Shown in pieces: positions 54,177 through 61,872 of a stretch of 64,000 nt of DNA; positions within the stretch are counted from its first letter, which is position 1, and each line of letters opens with the position of its first letter. Location of the stretch: assembly GCA_900314855.1 (NCBI GenBank), contig OMWZ01000001.1:62001-126000 (forward strand), given 5' to 3'. A program made the position numbers and the translations under genes. The notes under the pieces are model-generated. The model saw only the letters and a program-made list of their open reading frames with translations, did no database searches and had not been told where the DNA came from. Source of the stretch: an uncultured Selenomonadales bacterium (GTDB lineage: Bacteria; Bacillota; Negativicutes; Acidaminococcales; Acidaminococcaceae).

Positions 54177-54989
54177 TCAACCTTCTTCCGGATAGAGTTG
54201 GAAGCCGCCGAATTCCTGCATGGCGTGCCGGCAGAGACACGGGACCCCTACCGGTTTGTCATACGTGATAAAGCCCGTAATGACCGTTCCCATCTTGCGG
54301 ATCGATTCGGCCATGGCCTCCTGCACTTCGGCGTGGGACAGGGGCGTCTGGGAAATGCCGGCGCCCATGTTCGTGACGATGGCCACATTGGTGTAGCACA
54401 TTTCCGCTTCCCGGGCCAGGAGGGACTCCTGGGCATTCGTCATGCCCACGACATCCCCACCGAGGAGGGCGTATGCCTTGATTTCCGCCGCCGTTTCAAA
54501 ACGGGGGCCTTCGGTGCAGACGTAGCAGCCGGTTGGGTGGAAAGGGATGTCCGTCGCGGACAGGATGTCGATGACTTTTATCCGCAGCGCTTCACAGTAC
54601 GGATGGGTGAAATCCACGTGGGCGACACCGCGAACGGGATTGTCGTAGAACGTGCTGACGCGGCTCTTCGTGAAATCCAGGAGCTGGTCGCAGACCACGA
54701 AGTGCCCCGCCGTCATGGCAGGGTTCAGGGATCCCGTGGCCGACGTGGCGAAGATTTCCTCCGTGCCAAGGCTTTTCAGGGCCCAGATGTTGGCGCGGTA
54801 ATTGATCATGTGGGGAGCTACCGTGTGTCCGACGCCATGACGCGTGATGAAGGCGACCTGGTTCCCCGCCATGGTGCCCAGGCCGCACAGCGCTTTGCCG
54901 TAGGGTGTCTCGATGATTTTCGTCTCAAAGTCCTTGAGGGCGTCGGGACTGTAGATGCCCGTACCGCCGATGATACCGATTTTTCGCAT
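54177..54989 (-). CDS. mtnP: MtnP-family phosphorylase, probable methylthioinosine phosphorylase
   Basis: It phosphorolyses 5'-methylthio-nucleosides to methylthioribose-1-P and base. The 270-residue protein has GIIGGTGIY, the phosphate-binding ITRHGVGHTVAPH, and GMTNAQESLLAREAEMCY. In 6-aminopurine-specific enzymes a TDYD motif after CYxxIAxA supplies two aspartates (Asp220 and Asp222 in human MTAP). Here the stretch reads VTNMGAG, with N207 and G209. An Asn at this place is the mark of 6-oxopurine enzymes (PNP and the Pseudomonas MTI phosphorylase). With mtaD in the same operon, methylthioinosine is the likely substrate. It is preceded by the HAD gene at 4 bases. Confidence 0.9.
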   Translation of the reverse strand: MRKIGIIGGTGIYSPDALKDFETKIIETPYGKALCGLGTMAGNQVAFITRHGVGHTVAPHMINYRANIWALKSLGTEEIFATSATGSLNPAMTAGHFVVCDQLLDFTKSRVSTFYDNPVRGVAHVDFTHPYCEALRIKVIDILSATDIPFHPTGCYVCTEGPRFETAAEIKAYALLGGDVVGMTNAQESLLAREAEMCYTNVAIVTNMGAGISQTPLSHAEVQEAMAESIRKMGTVITGFITYDKPVGVPCLCRHAMQEFGGFQLYPEEG

Positions 54990-54993
54990 ACTC

Positions 54994-55674
54994 CTACCCC
55001 TTTCTCTCCTTCCGTCCAGTGGCGTCCAGACGGTCCAACAAAGTCAGCAAGTCAGGCATGGAACGAATCCAGTAGTCCGGCCGGCCTTCCCGGCGGAGGG
55101 CTTCGCGGTCCACGAGGGTGTATTCCACGGCGACGGTGAGGCAGCCGGCGCCTTTGCCGCATTTCATGTCAAAGACCGAATCCCCTACCATCAGGACGGA
55201 CGAGGCTTCGCCGGACCGTCCCAGCTTTTCCAGGGCCAGCAACGCCGAGGCCGGATGGGGCTTCGGTTCCGCCACAAGGTCCGATGAGACGACCAGGGGA
55301 AAGAATTCCTCCAGGCCGAGGCAGCGCAGGCCGCGGCGGCAGGACGCATGGTGCTTACTGGTTACGACAGCGACGGGAAGATTCCGTTTACGCAGGGCCT
55401 CCAACGTCTCGTATACGCCCGGGAAGGGGCGGATGAGACGGTCGTGGACTTCGTCCTGCCGTTTTCGGTAGACCTCGCAAATGGCGGTGCCGTCCGTTTC
55501 CCCGAACAAATCGATCAGGGCTGGCCGCAGGGGCTGGCCGAAGGTCCGGACATAGGGTGCCCGGGGAGCCCTATGCCCCAGGACCGCCTCTGTCGCGTAA
55601 TCGTAGCAGTCGAAAATGACAGGGGATGTATCTGCCAGGGTGCCGTCGAAATCAAACAGGATGCCTTGAATCAT
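54994..55674 (-). CDS. HAD-superfamily phosphatase (PpaX/Gph-like)
   Basis: A 226-residue HAD hydrolase with the four core motifs: nucleophile FDFDGTLAD at residues 7-15, AVVTSKHH (motif II), the lysine in EPKPHPAS (motif III) and VMVGDSVFDMKCGKGAG-type metal site (written here as LMVGDSVFDMKCGKGAG). A helical cap lies between residues 18 and 85, as in phosphoglycolate phosphatase and PpaX. It is the first gene of the nucleoside-salvage run, 4 bases before the phosphorylase. A phosphosugar from that pathway could be its substrate, but pyrophosphate or phosphoglycolate are equally possible. Confidence 0.88.
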   Translation of the reverse strand: MIQGILFDFDGTLADTSPVIFDCYDYATEAVLGHRAPRAPYVRTFGQPLRPALIDLFGETDGTAICEVYRKRQDEVHDRLIRPFPGVYETLEALRKRNLPVAVVTSKHHASCRRGLRCLGLEEFFPLVVSSDLVAEPKPHPASALLALEKLGRSGEASSVLMVGDSVFDMKCGKGAGCLTVAVEYTLVDREALRREGRPDYWIRSMPDLLTLLDRLDATGRKERKG

Positions 55675-55719
55675 GGGTACCTATCCTTTGCTGAATTTTA
55701 TCAATAGCTTTACTGCTCT

Positions 55720-55728
55720 ATCATACCA
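55720..55728 (-). promoter_or_regulatory. possible extended -10 promoter of the salvage operon
   Basis: TGGTATGAT on the minus strand is an extended -10 element about 45 bases upstream of the HAD gene. No good -35 was found. Confidence 0.45.
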
Positions 55729-55782
55729 CATTTTATAGCGTCCTTCCACCGAAAAGACCACAACCTGCCCTGTGCCGGGCAT

Positions 55783-55812
55783 AAAAAAGCACCTGTCCGG
55801 ACGGACAGGTGC
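55783..55812 (-). terminator. Rho-independent terminator of the psd-pssA-glycosyltransferase operon
   Basis: On the minus strand GCACCTGTCC and GGACAGGTGC form a perfect 10-base-pair stem with a 4-base loop, followed by six T. It starts 7 bases past the glycosyltransferase stop. Confidence 0.93.
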
Positions 55813-55818
55813 CGATGT

Positions 55819-57102
55819 TTATTTCTTGCGGAAGACCACTTGCTTCGGTCCCATTTGGACGACGTTTTCCGGAACGACGACATCGTTGAAACTGATGCCC
55901 CGCGTATGGAGCGTGTGGTTCCAGACATGGTCATTCCGATGGATCCAGCCGAGGACCGTGATGGGAATCCAGCTGTAGATGAAGACCGGATAGACCAGCA
56001 GGTACAGCCAGGACTTGAAGGAAGCCCGAATCTTCCAGAGAACCGTAACGGGAAAGATGTACTGGCCGATACCGATGATTTGCCAGACCTGCATAGGCAG
56101 TACAGCGTACAGGATATTCGTGTAGAAGGGAACGAAATTGTAGATATACGTGCAGAGGACGAAGAACGTCGACAGGAGCAGGAAATAGGGCTGGAACATA
56201 TTGATCGTGGCGTCCAGGACGACGATGTTGCGTTCCAGGATTCCCTTCTTCAGCAGTTTCGGCAGATAGCGGCCGGCGACATCGAAAATTCCCTGGGCCC
56301 AACGTTTCCGCTGGTTCCACGCGGCCATGAAGGTCAAGGGTTTTTCGTCATAAATAACGGCGTCATGGGCCCACGTCGTGGGGATGTCTTCCATGAGGGC
56401 CTTCATGGTGAATTCCATATCTTCGGCCAGGCACGTGGCGCCCCAGCCGTACTTTTTCAGGACGGCCGTGTCGATGCACATGCCCGTGCCGCCAAGGACG
56501 CAGGAAAGGCCGATGTTGTACTTGGCCAGATGCCAGATGTGGTTGACCATCCAGAAGGAAATGGCGAACATGCCGGAAACCCAGCTGTCGTTCGGGTTCT
56601 TCGAATCCAGGTAGCCCTGAATGACTCGTTCGCCGCTGCACAGATGATCGTTCATGATTTTCAGGAAGTCCGGGTGGACCAGGTTATCCGCGTCAAAGAC
56701 GCAAACAGCATCGTACTGGCGGTCCAGGGCGAAGAGGCGCTGGAACATCCAGTCCATGGCAAAGCCCTTGCCCTTGCCGGTCTGGCTGAACCGTTCGTAG
56801 ACGATGGCGCCGGCCTGACGGGCCACCTGCGCCGTGTTGTCCGTACAATTGTCGGCCACGACGTACACATCGTACAGGGACCGGGAATAGTTCAGCTTGC
56901 GCAGGTTCTCGACCAGCTGGCCGATGACGGCGTGCTCGTTGTGGGCACAGGCAATCAGGGCGAAGGTTTTCCTCTCCGGGAACTCCTTGACCTGTTTCAT
57001 TTTACCGAACAGCCCGAACCAGGAAATGACGAAATAGTAGATGGTAAAGAAGACGATGATAAGCTGCAACGGTATCATGACGACATCGAATACAGAGCTC
57101 AT
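55819..57102 (-). CDS. membrane glycosyltransferase, family 2
   Basis: A 427-residue processive-type GT-2 enzyme. One span at residues 5-35 precedes the catalytic domain: ALIACAHNEHAVI, DVYVVADNCTDNTA, VFDADN (about 140-145), AEDMEF and the QRKRW motif of cellulose/hyaluronan-synthase-like enzymes. Three or so membrane spans follow (MFQPYFLLLSTFFVLCTYIY onwards). The product, a surface or lipid-linked polysaccharide, is unknown. It follows pssA by 9 bases and ends the phospholipid operon, suggesting a link to envelope assembly. Confidence 0.88.
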   Translation of the reverse strand: MSSVFDVVMIPLQLIIVFFTIYYFVISWFGLFGKMKQVKEFPERKTFALIACAHNEHAVIGQLVENLRKLNYSRSLYDVYVVADNCTDNTAQVARQAGAIVYERFSQTGKGKGFAMDWMFQRLFALDRQYDAVCVFDADNLVHPDFLKIMNDHLCSGERVIQGYLDSKNPNDSWVSGMFAISFWMVNHIWHLAKYNIGLSCVLGGTGMCIDTAVLKKYGWGATCLAEDMEFTMKALMEDIPTTWAHDAVIYDEKPLTFMAAWNQRKRWAQGIFDVAGRYLPKLLKKGILERNIVVLDATINMFQPYFLLLSTFFVLCTYIYNFVPFYTNILYAVLPMQVWQIIGIGQYIFPVTVLWKIRASFKSWLYLLVYPVFIYSWIPITVLGWIHRNDHVWNHTLHTRGISFNDVVVPENVVQMGPKQVVFRKK

Positions 57103-57111
57103 GCAAGCACC

Positions 57112-57798
57112 TCAGCCTTTCTGCTGTTTTCGGAACAGCATGACATAAACCGCATTGATAACCCCTGCGATAAAGTATGTGAACATGCAGACAAAGGGCC
57201 AGCCGGAAGGCCGGAGCCATAAAAGGTAAAGCCCAATGAGGAGGGACAGGAGAACCGGATAGCGGAACATGGGGTTCCCGTGTCCTTTGAAATCAGGAAA
57301 TCTCACATTGCTGTAGAGGATGATGGCAATGGCCAGCGTCATGACGGCCGTCGGTACAGGCGGGAAGGAAAATCCCGACAGGACGTAGGTCGCCAGGCAG
57401 CAGGCCCCGGCCGGAATGGGCATCCCCTGGAAATATCCATGGACGGTAGCGGTGTTCACATTAAACCGCGCCAGGCGCATGGCGCCAAAGAAGGTATATA
57501 ACCCGGCGATTATTTTACCCCACCACCCCAGGTCTGTCAAGCCGAACTGGTAGATCAGGATAGCCGGCGCGACGCCGAAGGCTCCCAAGTCGCACAGGGA
57601 ATCCATTTCGACACCGAAAGGGCCGGAAACGCCGAGGGCCCTCGCCGCTCTTCCGTCCAGGGAATCTGCCACGACGGAAAGGAGGATGCACAGGGCCGCT
57701 GCAAAAAAGTTCTCTTCAATTGTGTAGAAAATGGATATGACGCCCAGGACGAGACTGATGCCGCTGATACTGTTGGGCACAATCCGTTTGTAATTCAT
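57112..57798 (-). CDS. pssA: CDP-diacylglycerol-serine O-phosphatidyltransferase
   Basis: It makes phosphatidylserine from CDP-diacylglycerol and serine in the membrane. The 228-residue protein has the CDP-alcohol phosphotransferase motif DSLDGRAARALG followed by GVEMDSLCD (about residues 46-74), with all expected aspartates, and about six hydrophobic spans. The start overlaps the psd stop by four bases (ATGA). Psd then converts the product to phosphatidylethanolamine, so the pair covers the whole branch. Confidence 0.94.
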   Translation of the reverse strand: MNYKRIVPNSISGISLVLGVISIFYTIEENFFAAALCILLSVVADSLDGRAARALGVSGPFGVEMDSLCDLGAFGVAPAILIYQFGLTDLGWWGKIIAGLYTFFGAMRLARFNVNTATVHGYFQGMPIPAGACCLATYVLSGFSFPPVPTAVMTLAIAIILYSNVRFPDFKGHGNPMFRYPVLLSLLIGLYLLWLRPSGWPFVCMFTYFIAGVINAVYVMLFRKQQKG

Positions 57799-58424
57799 GG
57801 TTTCAGCCTCCCCATTACGGTAATCCCGGCTTTTACCTTGTCTCCTTTACGGGACAGGATCTCCACCTCTTTGGGAACGACCAGTTCGGTGCAGGAACCG
57901 AATTTGATCATACCGTATATTTCCCCCTGGCGCAGCTCACTGCCCAAGCCGACCCAATTATCGATGCGGCGGGCCAGGATGCCGGCAATCTGGATGACGA
58001 GCACTTTCAGGCCGTCTTTTTGCAGGCCGATAGCAAAGCGCTCGTTTTCAAAGGCTGCTTCCTTGTCATAGGCAGGAAGGTAATGACCGACCGTATAGCG
58101 CTGGTATTTGATGGTGCCTTCCACAGGGGCGCGATTCACATGGACGTTAAAAACGGACAGGAAAATCGTTACCTTTTTCGCTTCCGCGTTGAGAAATTCA
58201 TCGTCGTAGAATTCCGTGACATCCATCACGGTGCCGTCAGCAGGCGAATAAAATAACGAGGGGTCCTGTCGAACCGCACGTTCCGGGCTCCGGAAGAAAT
58301 AAGCGAAGTAAGCCGCCAGTACAAGCGGCAGGACGATGCCGTACAGGCCGAACAGGAAGTACAGGATCACGGCAACCACCAGCATCGTGCCGATGAAGGG
58401 GTACCCTTGCCGTAAGATGTGCAT
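57795..58424 (-). CDS. psd: phosphatidylserine decarboxylase proenzyme, short form
   Basis: It decarboxylates phosphatidylserine to phosphatidylethanolamine. ATG 58424 has AAAGGAG 9 bases upstream, giving 209 residues, the short Psd type found in Firmicutes and other bacteria. An N-terminal membrane span (about residues 10-40) precedes FFRSPERAVRQDP, VFNVHVNRAPVEG and the self-cleavage site FGSCTELVVP, where the Gly-Ser bond splits to leave a pyruvoyl group (usually LGST or FGSR/C). It is the first gene of psd-pssA-glycosyltransferase and has its own promoter. Confidence 0.94.
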   Translation of the reverse strand: MHILRQGYPFIGTMLVVAVILYFLFGLYGIVLPLVLAAYFAYFFRSPERAVRQDPSLFYSPADGTVMDVTEFYDDEFLNAEAKKVTIFLSVFNVHVNRAPVEGTIKYQRYTVGHYLPAYDKEAAFENERFAIGLQKDGLKVLVIQIAGILARRIDNWVGLGSELRQGEIYGMIKFGSCTELVVPKEVEILSRKGDKVKAGITVMGRLKP

Positions 58425-58489
58425 GGCGTTCAGCTCCTTTCTGGGTATCCGCGCTGTCACGCGGGTATTCGTTTGTGTCCTAACTAAAC

Positions 58490-58518
58490 ATTATAGGTTA
58501 TTCTAATCTGTTTGTCTA
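58490..58518 (-). promoter_or_regulatory. sigma-A promoter of psd-pssA-glycosyltransferase
   Basis: On the minus strand TAGACA, a 17-base spacer and a perfect TATAAT lie 66 bases upstream of psd. The -35 overlaps the end of the wecG/tagA gene. Confidence 0.85.
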
Positions 58519-59289
58519 TTTTTTCTGGGATTTTTCCCGGCGTACAGCGAGGACGAATTTCGGCAGGGCCATCATGCGGCCCAGGCGGCTCGGTTGTTTC
58601 AACAGGCGATAGAGCCATTCCAGGCGGGCATCCTGCATCCATTTGGGGGCGCGCTGTACCTTGCCGGCCAGGACATCGAAGCTGCCGCCGATGCCCATGA
58701 GCAGGGAGGGACGGAGACGGTCCGCGTACCGGTCGAGCCACTGCTCCTGTTTGGGAGCGCCGAGGGCGGCGAAAAGCATCTTCGCGCCGCTGGCGTTGAT
58801 GGCTTCAACAATCCCCTCTTCTTCCTCTGCCTGGAAGTAGCCGTTGCGGCAGCCGACGACACGCAGGCCGGGCCAGCGTTTGCGGCCTTCTTCCGCTGCG
58901 GCTTCGGCGATCCCCGGCGTGCCGCCGAAAAAGTAGACAGGAAGGTCGTGCCGGGCCGCTTCTTTCAGGAGACGGAGATACAGGTCGTAGCCTGCCACGC
59001 GTTCCGGGACGCGGTAGCCAAGGTAGTTGCCGGCCCAAACCGTGCCGGCGCCATCGGGCAGGACCAGGTCCGCCTTGTGGCGGAGCAAATCGCCGTAGGC
59101 CTTGTTTTCGTGGGCCATCATTACGATTTCGGCGTTGGCCGTCACGACAAAAGTCCGTTTTCCGGCCAGGGTATTCTGCCGGAGGAGCGCGACCGACTCG
59201 TCCATGGTCAGGGCGTCGACTTCGATGCCCAGGATGGACGCGACGGGAGTATGTTCGGAAGCAGCATTGGCTGCGTGGGAATTAGTCAC
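58516..59289 (-). CDS. WecG/TagA/CpsF-family glycosyltransferase
   Basis: A GT-26 enzyme that adds N-acetylmannosamine-type sugars to lipid-linked intermediates for wall teichoic acid, enterobacterial common antigen or capsule. GTG 59289 is chosen because AAAAGGAG lies 10 bases upstream, just past prfC, giving 257 residues. Family signatures are TANAEIVMMAHEN, DLVLPDGAGTVWAGNYLG, VYFFGGTPGIAEAA, and LFAALGAPKQEQWLDRY with GIGGSFDVLAGKVQRAP. The acceptor is unknown. It follows prfC by 17 bases. Confidence 0.9.
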   Translation of the reverse strand: MTNSHAANAASEHTPVASILGIEVDALTMDESVALLRQNTLAGKRTFVVTANAEIVMMAHENKAYGDLLRHKADLVLPDGAGTVWAGNYLGYRVPERVAGYDLYLRLLKEAARHDLPVYFFGGTPGIAEAAAEEGRKRWPGLRVVGCRNGYFQAEEEEGIVEAINASGAKMLFAALGAPKQEQWLDRYADRLRPSLLMGIGGSFDVLAGKVQRAPKWMQDARLEWLYRLLKQPSRLGRMMALPKFVLAVRREKSQKK

Positions 59290-59306
59290 GGAAATACGAC
59301 TCCTTT

Positions 59307-60917
59307 TTACACCTTCGCCTTGTCTGCCGGTACAACGAGGAATTCCAAATCCGGGTTGCGCTGAAGGATCCAGTTCAAGGCCCATTCGTTATGGACGAGG
59401 ACGACGGGCCGGTCTTTTTTGTCATAGACGAGCATGCCGTTGTCCAGCCCTTTCAATTTTTCAATGCTTTCCGGGTTGGGGGAATAAACCCAGCGGGCTA
59501 CCGTAAAGGGAAGCTGGGTCAGGACAAGCTGGGCGTTGTACTCGTTCCGGAGGCGGTACTCCAGGACTTCCAGCTGCAGCTGTCCGACGACGCCGACGAT
59601 AAAACTTTCCAGGCCGACGTGTTTCTGCCGGAAGACCTGGATGGCGCCTTCCTGGGATAATTGCAGGATTCCCTTTTCGAACTGTTTGCGTTTCAGCGAA
59701 TCCTTCGGCTGGACGCGCGCGAAAATTTCCGGCGGGAAAACAGGGAAATCCTCAAAACGGAGCTTGAGCTTGTCGTCGCTCAGGCTGTCGCCGATGCCGA
59801 AAACGCCGGGATCGAAGAGCCCGATAATATCACCGGGATAAGCCTTTTCCACAATGGTCCGCTCCTGCGCCAGGAACTGCTGCGGCTGGGCCAGCTTGAT
59901 GTCCTTCCCTTCTTCCAGATGGTAGACGGACATGCCTTTCTCAAAGGTGCCAGAGCAGATGCGCATGAAGGCGATTCGGTCGCGGTGGGCCGGGTTCATG
60001 TTGGCCTGAATCTTGAAGACGAAGGCGCTGAACAGAGGGTTGTCCGGCTCGATGACGTCGCCGTCCTGCAGGGTCCGCGGCTGCGGTTGGGGCGACATTT
60101 CGAGGAAGCGTTCCAAAAATTCCTGGACACCGAAGTTGGTCATGGCAGAACCGAAGAACATGGGCGTCAGGTCCCCTTTGTTCACGTCGTCCAGGGAAAA
60201 TTCCTCGCCGGCCATGTCCAGCAGTTCGATGTCGTTTTGCAGGTTCTCGTAGATTTCGTCACCTAGCATTTCCCGGATGGCCGGGTCTGCCACGTCGGCT
60301 GTGAATTCTTCCAGCTGTTTGCTGCCGTGGCTGGCGTCGCTCTTGAAAAGGGAGACCTGCTTCGTGACGCGGTTGTAGACGCCCTTGTAATGGCCGTCGA
60401 TGCCGACGGGCCAGGTAATGGGATAGACGCGGATCTGGAGAACCTTCTCCACTTCTTCCATCAGCTCCAGGGGTTCCCGGCCGTAGCGGTCGAGTTTGTT
60501 GATGAAGGTAAAGATGGGCAGGTGCCGGCGGTGGCAGACCCAGAAGAGTTTCTTCGTCTGCGGTTCCACGCCCTTGGCCGCGTCAATCAGCATGACAGCG
60601 CTGTCTGCCGCCATGAGGGTACGGTACGTGTCCTCGGAAAAGTCCTGGTGACCCGGCGTATCCAGGATATTGACCCGGTACCCGGCATAGTCGAACTGCA
60701 GGACGGAGGACGTGACGGAAATGCCACGCTGCTTTTCAATTTCCATCCAGTCCGACACGGCGTGGCGGTTGGCCTTGCGTGCCTTGACGCTGCCGGCCAG
60801 ATGGATAGCGCCGCCGTACAGGAGAAGCTTTTCCGTCAAGGTCGTCTTGCCCGCGTCCGGATGGGAAATAATCGCAAAGGTACGGCGTTTCTCGATTTTT
60901 TGCTGTAACTCATTCAT
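59307..60917 (-). CDS. prfC: peptide chain release factor 3
   Basis: A translational GTPase that removes RF1 and RF2 from the ribosome after peptide release. The 536 residues have the G1 motif SHPDAGKTTL (18-27), RGISVTSSV in switch I, DTPGHQDFSEDTYR in G3 and FINKLDR in G4. The RF3-specific C-terminal part includes FQVRLKNE-like strands seen here as LEYRLRNEYNAQLVL. The upstream zinc-ribbon gene ends 42 bases before it and wecG/tagA follows, so the three may share a transcript. Confidence 0.96.
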   Translation of the reverse strand: MNELQQKIEKRRTFAIISHPDAGKTTLTEKLLLYGGAIHLAGSVKARKANRHAVSDWMEIEKQRGISVTSSVLQFDYAGYRVNILDTPGHQDFSEDTYRTLMAADSAVMLIDAAKGVEPQTKKLFWVCHRRHLPIFTFINKLDRYGREPLELMEEVEKVLQIRVYPITWPVGIDGHYKGVYNRVTKQVSLFKSDASHGSKQLEEFTADVADPAIREMLGDEIYENLQNDIELLDMAGEEFSLDDVNKGDLTPMFFGSAMTNFGVQEFLERFLEMSPQPQPRTLQDGDVIEPDNPLFSAFVFKIQANMNPAHRDRIAFMRICSGTFEKGMSVYHLEEGKDIKLAQPQQFLAQERTIVEKAYPGDIIGLFDPGVFGIGDSLSDDKLKLRFEDFPVFPPEIFARVQPKDSLKRKQFEKGILQLSQEGAIQVFRQKHVGLESFIVGVVGQLQLEVLEYRLRNEYNAQLVLTQLPFTVARWVYSPNPESIEKLKGLDNGMLVYDKKDRPVVLVHNEWALNWILQRNPDLEFLVVPADKAKV

Positions 60918-60959
60918 GGATGGATTCCTCTTCCTTCTTGAAACAGATGGGTCCGGCGC

Positions 60960-61628
60960 TCAATGGCTGCCGTTGAAGGGCTGGTAGGTACTGGGCCACT
61001 GGCCCCGGTTCTGGCGGCGTTTCATCGTGGTCGGCGCGTTCTGGGAACGCGGCTTGACACGGGTGTCCAGCATGATTTCCTGCGCTTCGTAACTTTCCAG
61101 GGCGACGAGCAGTCCGTCCCGGATGTAGCCGGGAAGCTCGTCGTCCGTCACCAATTCTCCGCCTTCGCCGCGGGAAACGGCGACTCCCTCATAATGTTCC
61201 CCGCCGTAGGTCGTCAGGGTAGCTGTCAGGCGGCCGTTTTCCTCCTTTTGGAAAAAGCAGTCCTTCAACTGGCGGGAGGCCTGCTCGTCCCGCCATGCCT
61301 TGTAGAACCCGTACAGGCGCTGCTGGGCTTCCGCAGGGATGTCTTCGCCCGTGACGACGGCTTCCGTATCTTCGTTGGGCGTGCAGTCCATGTTCTTATA
61401 GACGGTCCCGTCGGCCAGGGTGATGGTCACGGTCAGGACGTAGTCCTGTTCGGCAAAGTCCGCCTGGGCAATCTGCCATTTTTCTTTCCAGGCGCGAATG
61501 CAGTCCTCGCAGACAAATTTGACGTCGCGGATCTGCTGGGCGATATAGTCGTCTTGATAATAAATCTGGTGTTCCGGCTTGAATTCCTTGCCGCAGCGGG
61601 AACAGACCAGCGGTAATGTACGGATCAT
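60960..61628 (-). CDS. protein of unknown function with N-terminal zinc ribbon
   Basis: A 222-residue protein. Cysteine pairs C9-x2-C12 (VCSRCGKEF) and a second CxxC (VCEDC, about residues 40-43) form a zinc-ribbon-like module. The rest, about residues 60-185, is strand-rich with two similar-looking halves (VLTVTITLADGTVYKNMDC and LTATLTTYGGEHYEGVAV). A basic tail, RSQNAPTTMKRRQNRG, ends the protein. A GGGGAGG site precedes the ATG. I do not recognise the family. It lies just upstream of prfC and just after a tRNA terminator. Confidence 0.7.
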   Translation of the reverse strand: MIRTLPLVCSRCGKEFKPEHQIYYQDDYIAQQIRDVKFVCEDCIRAWKEKWQIAQADFAEQDYVLTVTITLADGTVYKNMDCTPNEDTEAVVTGEDIPAEAQQRLYGFYKAWRDEQASRQLKDCFFQKEENGRLTATLTTYGGEHYEGVAVSRGEGGELVTDDELPGYIRDGLLVALESYEAQEIMLDTRVKPRSQNAPTTMKRRQNRGQWPSTYQPFNGSH

Positions 61629-61684
61629 GCCTTTTCCTCCCCTGTATGCGTACGTCCTTCCAGTCCGCGGAAGGCGGACCCTAT

Positions 61685-61717
61685 AAAAAAAGCCTTTACG
61701 GAGCAGTCCGTAAAGGC
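61685..61717 (-). terminator. terminator of the tRNA-Pro gene
   Basis: On the minus strand GCCTTTACGGA pairs perfectly with TCCGTAAAGGC across a 4-base loop and is followed by seven T, 14 bases past the tRNA end. Confidence 0.95.
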
Positions 61718-61730
61718 CATGGATTCGAAA

Positions 61731-61807
61731 TGGTCGGAGCGACTAGATTTGAACTAGCGACCTCTTCCACCCCAAGGAAGCGCTCTACCAAGCTGAGCCA
61801 CGCCCCG
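61731..61807 (-). tRNA. tRNA-Pro(GGG)
   Basis: A 77-base tRNA with encoded CCA. The acceptor is CGGGGCG / CGCTCCG. The D arm holds TGGCTCAG and GGTAGAGC. The anticodon stem CTTCC / GGAAG encloses TTGGGGT, so the anticodon is GGG (reads CCC and CCU). The T loop is GTTCAAATC. It has its own perfect promoter and terminator. Confidence 0.97.
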
Positions 61808-61820
61808 AATCACAATGGGA

Positions 61821-61849
61821 ATTATAATACGGGGAGCGCCTTTTGTCAA
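61821..61849 (-). promoter_or_regulatory. consensus sigma-A promoter of tRNA-Pro
   Basis: On the minus strand TTGACA, a 17-base spacer and TATAAT are an exact consensus, 14 bases before the tRNA. Confidence 0.95.
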
Positions 61850-61872
61850 GGCTTTCCCTGCGAACTTTCGGA

